A DNA stretch of 64,000 nt from Larkinella sp. C7 (lineage in GTDB: Bacteria; Bacteroidota; Bacteroidia; Cytophagales; Spirosomataceae): NCBI RefSeq assembly GCF_006149005.1, contig NZ_VBSL01000005.1:579546-643545 (forward strand). The letters are read 5' to 3'. This document shows positions 63,967-64,000 of the stretch, piece after piece. Made by a program: the position numbers and the translations under genes. The notes below the pieces were generated by a model, which made no database searches, was not told the origin of the DNA, and saw only the letters and a list, made by a program, of their open reading frames with translations. Numbering within the stretch: the stretch's first letter is position 1; each line of letters starts with the position of its first letter.

Positions 63967-64000
63967 CGTGCATTAGTCCGTAATAAACCCAATTTCCTTT
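63967..64000 (-). mobile_element. Left end of a second IS630-type element, cut by the window edge
   Basis: The last 34 bases align with the left end of the element at 61823: CGTGCATTAGTC and TAATAAA match at most positions, and the spacing to the transposase stop is identical. Orientation is the same as in the first copy. The rest lies outside the window. Confidence 0.6.
63973..64000 (-). CDS. C-terminal end of an IS630-type transposase (partial)
   Basis: Read on the minus strand, the last codons give K-E-I-G-F-I-T-D and a TAA stop (63973-63975), matching the K-E-I-A-F-I-I-D end of the transposase at 61829. The gene runs out of the window, so nothing can be said about its integrity. Confidence 0.55.

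Overview
The window looks like a chromosomal piece of a Bacteroidota bacterium, most likely a Cytophagales member of the Spirosoma/Larkinella type. The signs are a SusC/SusD pair, two further TonB-dependent receptors, an N-terminal carboxypeptidase-regulatory-like domain on several surface proteins, the Bacteroidota promoter form (TTTG, 19-base spacer, TAnnTTTG) before the tRNA gene, and coding sequence of moderate GC with AT-rich gaps. The genus is inferred from gene content only.

Layout. 0-5.3 kb: two coiled-coil membrane proteins, a double NIPSNAP protein, an alpha-E protein and a beta-barrel protein. 5.6-10 kb: alpha-glucan genes glgB and maltokinase with a Uma2-family gene between them. 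10-17.8 kb: small unknown genes, a stand-alone CheB, a broken CheB-CheR-PAS-kinase hybrid gene with further decay at its 3' end, a single-domain response regulator and a LytTR protein with a degenerate receiver at its C-terminus. 17.9-24 kb: a tightly packed minus-strand run, kaiC-kaiB-kaiB-histidine kinase-response regulator-glgE. 24.3-39.3 kb: a long minus-strand run with a DUF3179 protein, three AhpD/carboxymuconolactone-decarboxylase-like proteins, an MFS transporter, two TonB receptors, a vanadium-haloperoxidase-type protein, two outer-membrane proteins and two small envelope proteins. 39.4-49.5 kb: PAS histidine kinase, lytic transglycosylase, RecQ, a CarboxypepD_reg-like secreted protein, an S9 peptidase and a di-heme peroxidase. 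49.9-55.5 kb: lipoprotein-SusD-SusC locus. 56.4-61.4 kb: housekeeping genes asnS, rpoN, a PAP2-like membrane protein, an enoyl-CoA hydratase family gene and tRNA-Arg(ACG). 61.6 kb to the end: a decayed island next to the tRNA, with an integrase N-terminal stub cut by a degenerate IS630-type element, a second IS630-type end at the window edge, and a secreted protein between them.

How it fits together. GlgE, maltokinase and GlgB are three of the four enzymes of the GlgE alpha-glucan pathway; trehalose synthase (TreS) is not in the window. The most striking point is that glgE is the last gene of a clock-like Kai operon with 1-base gaps or overlaps between most genes, suggesting that a KaiC/KaiB timing or stress switch and its two-component partner are co-expressed with storage-glucan synthesis. 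No KaiA was seen. The 24-38 kb cluster looks like an uptake and oxidative-processing system of unknown substrate. Several long perfect or near-perfect inverted repeats sit between genes, and two of them run into coding 3' ends.
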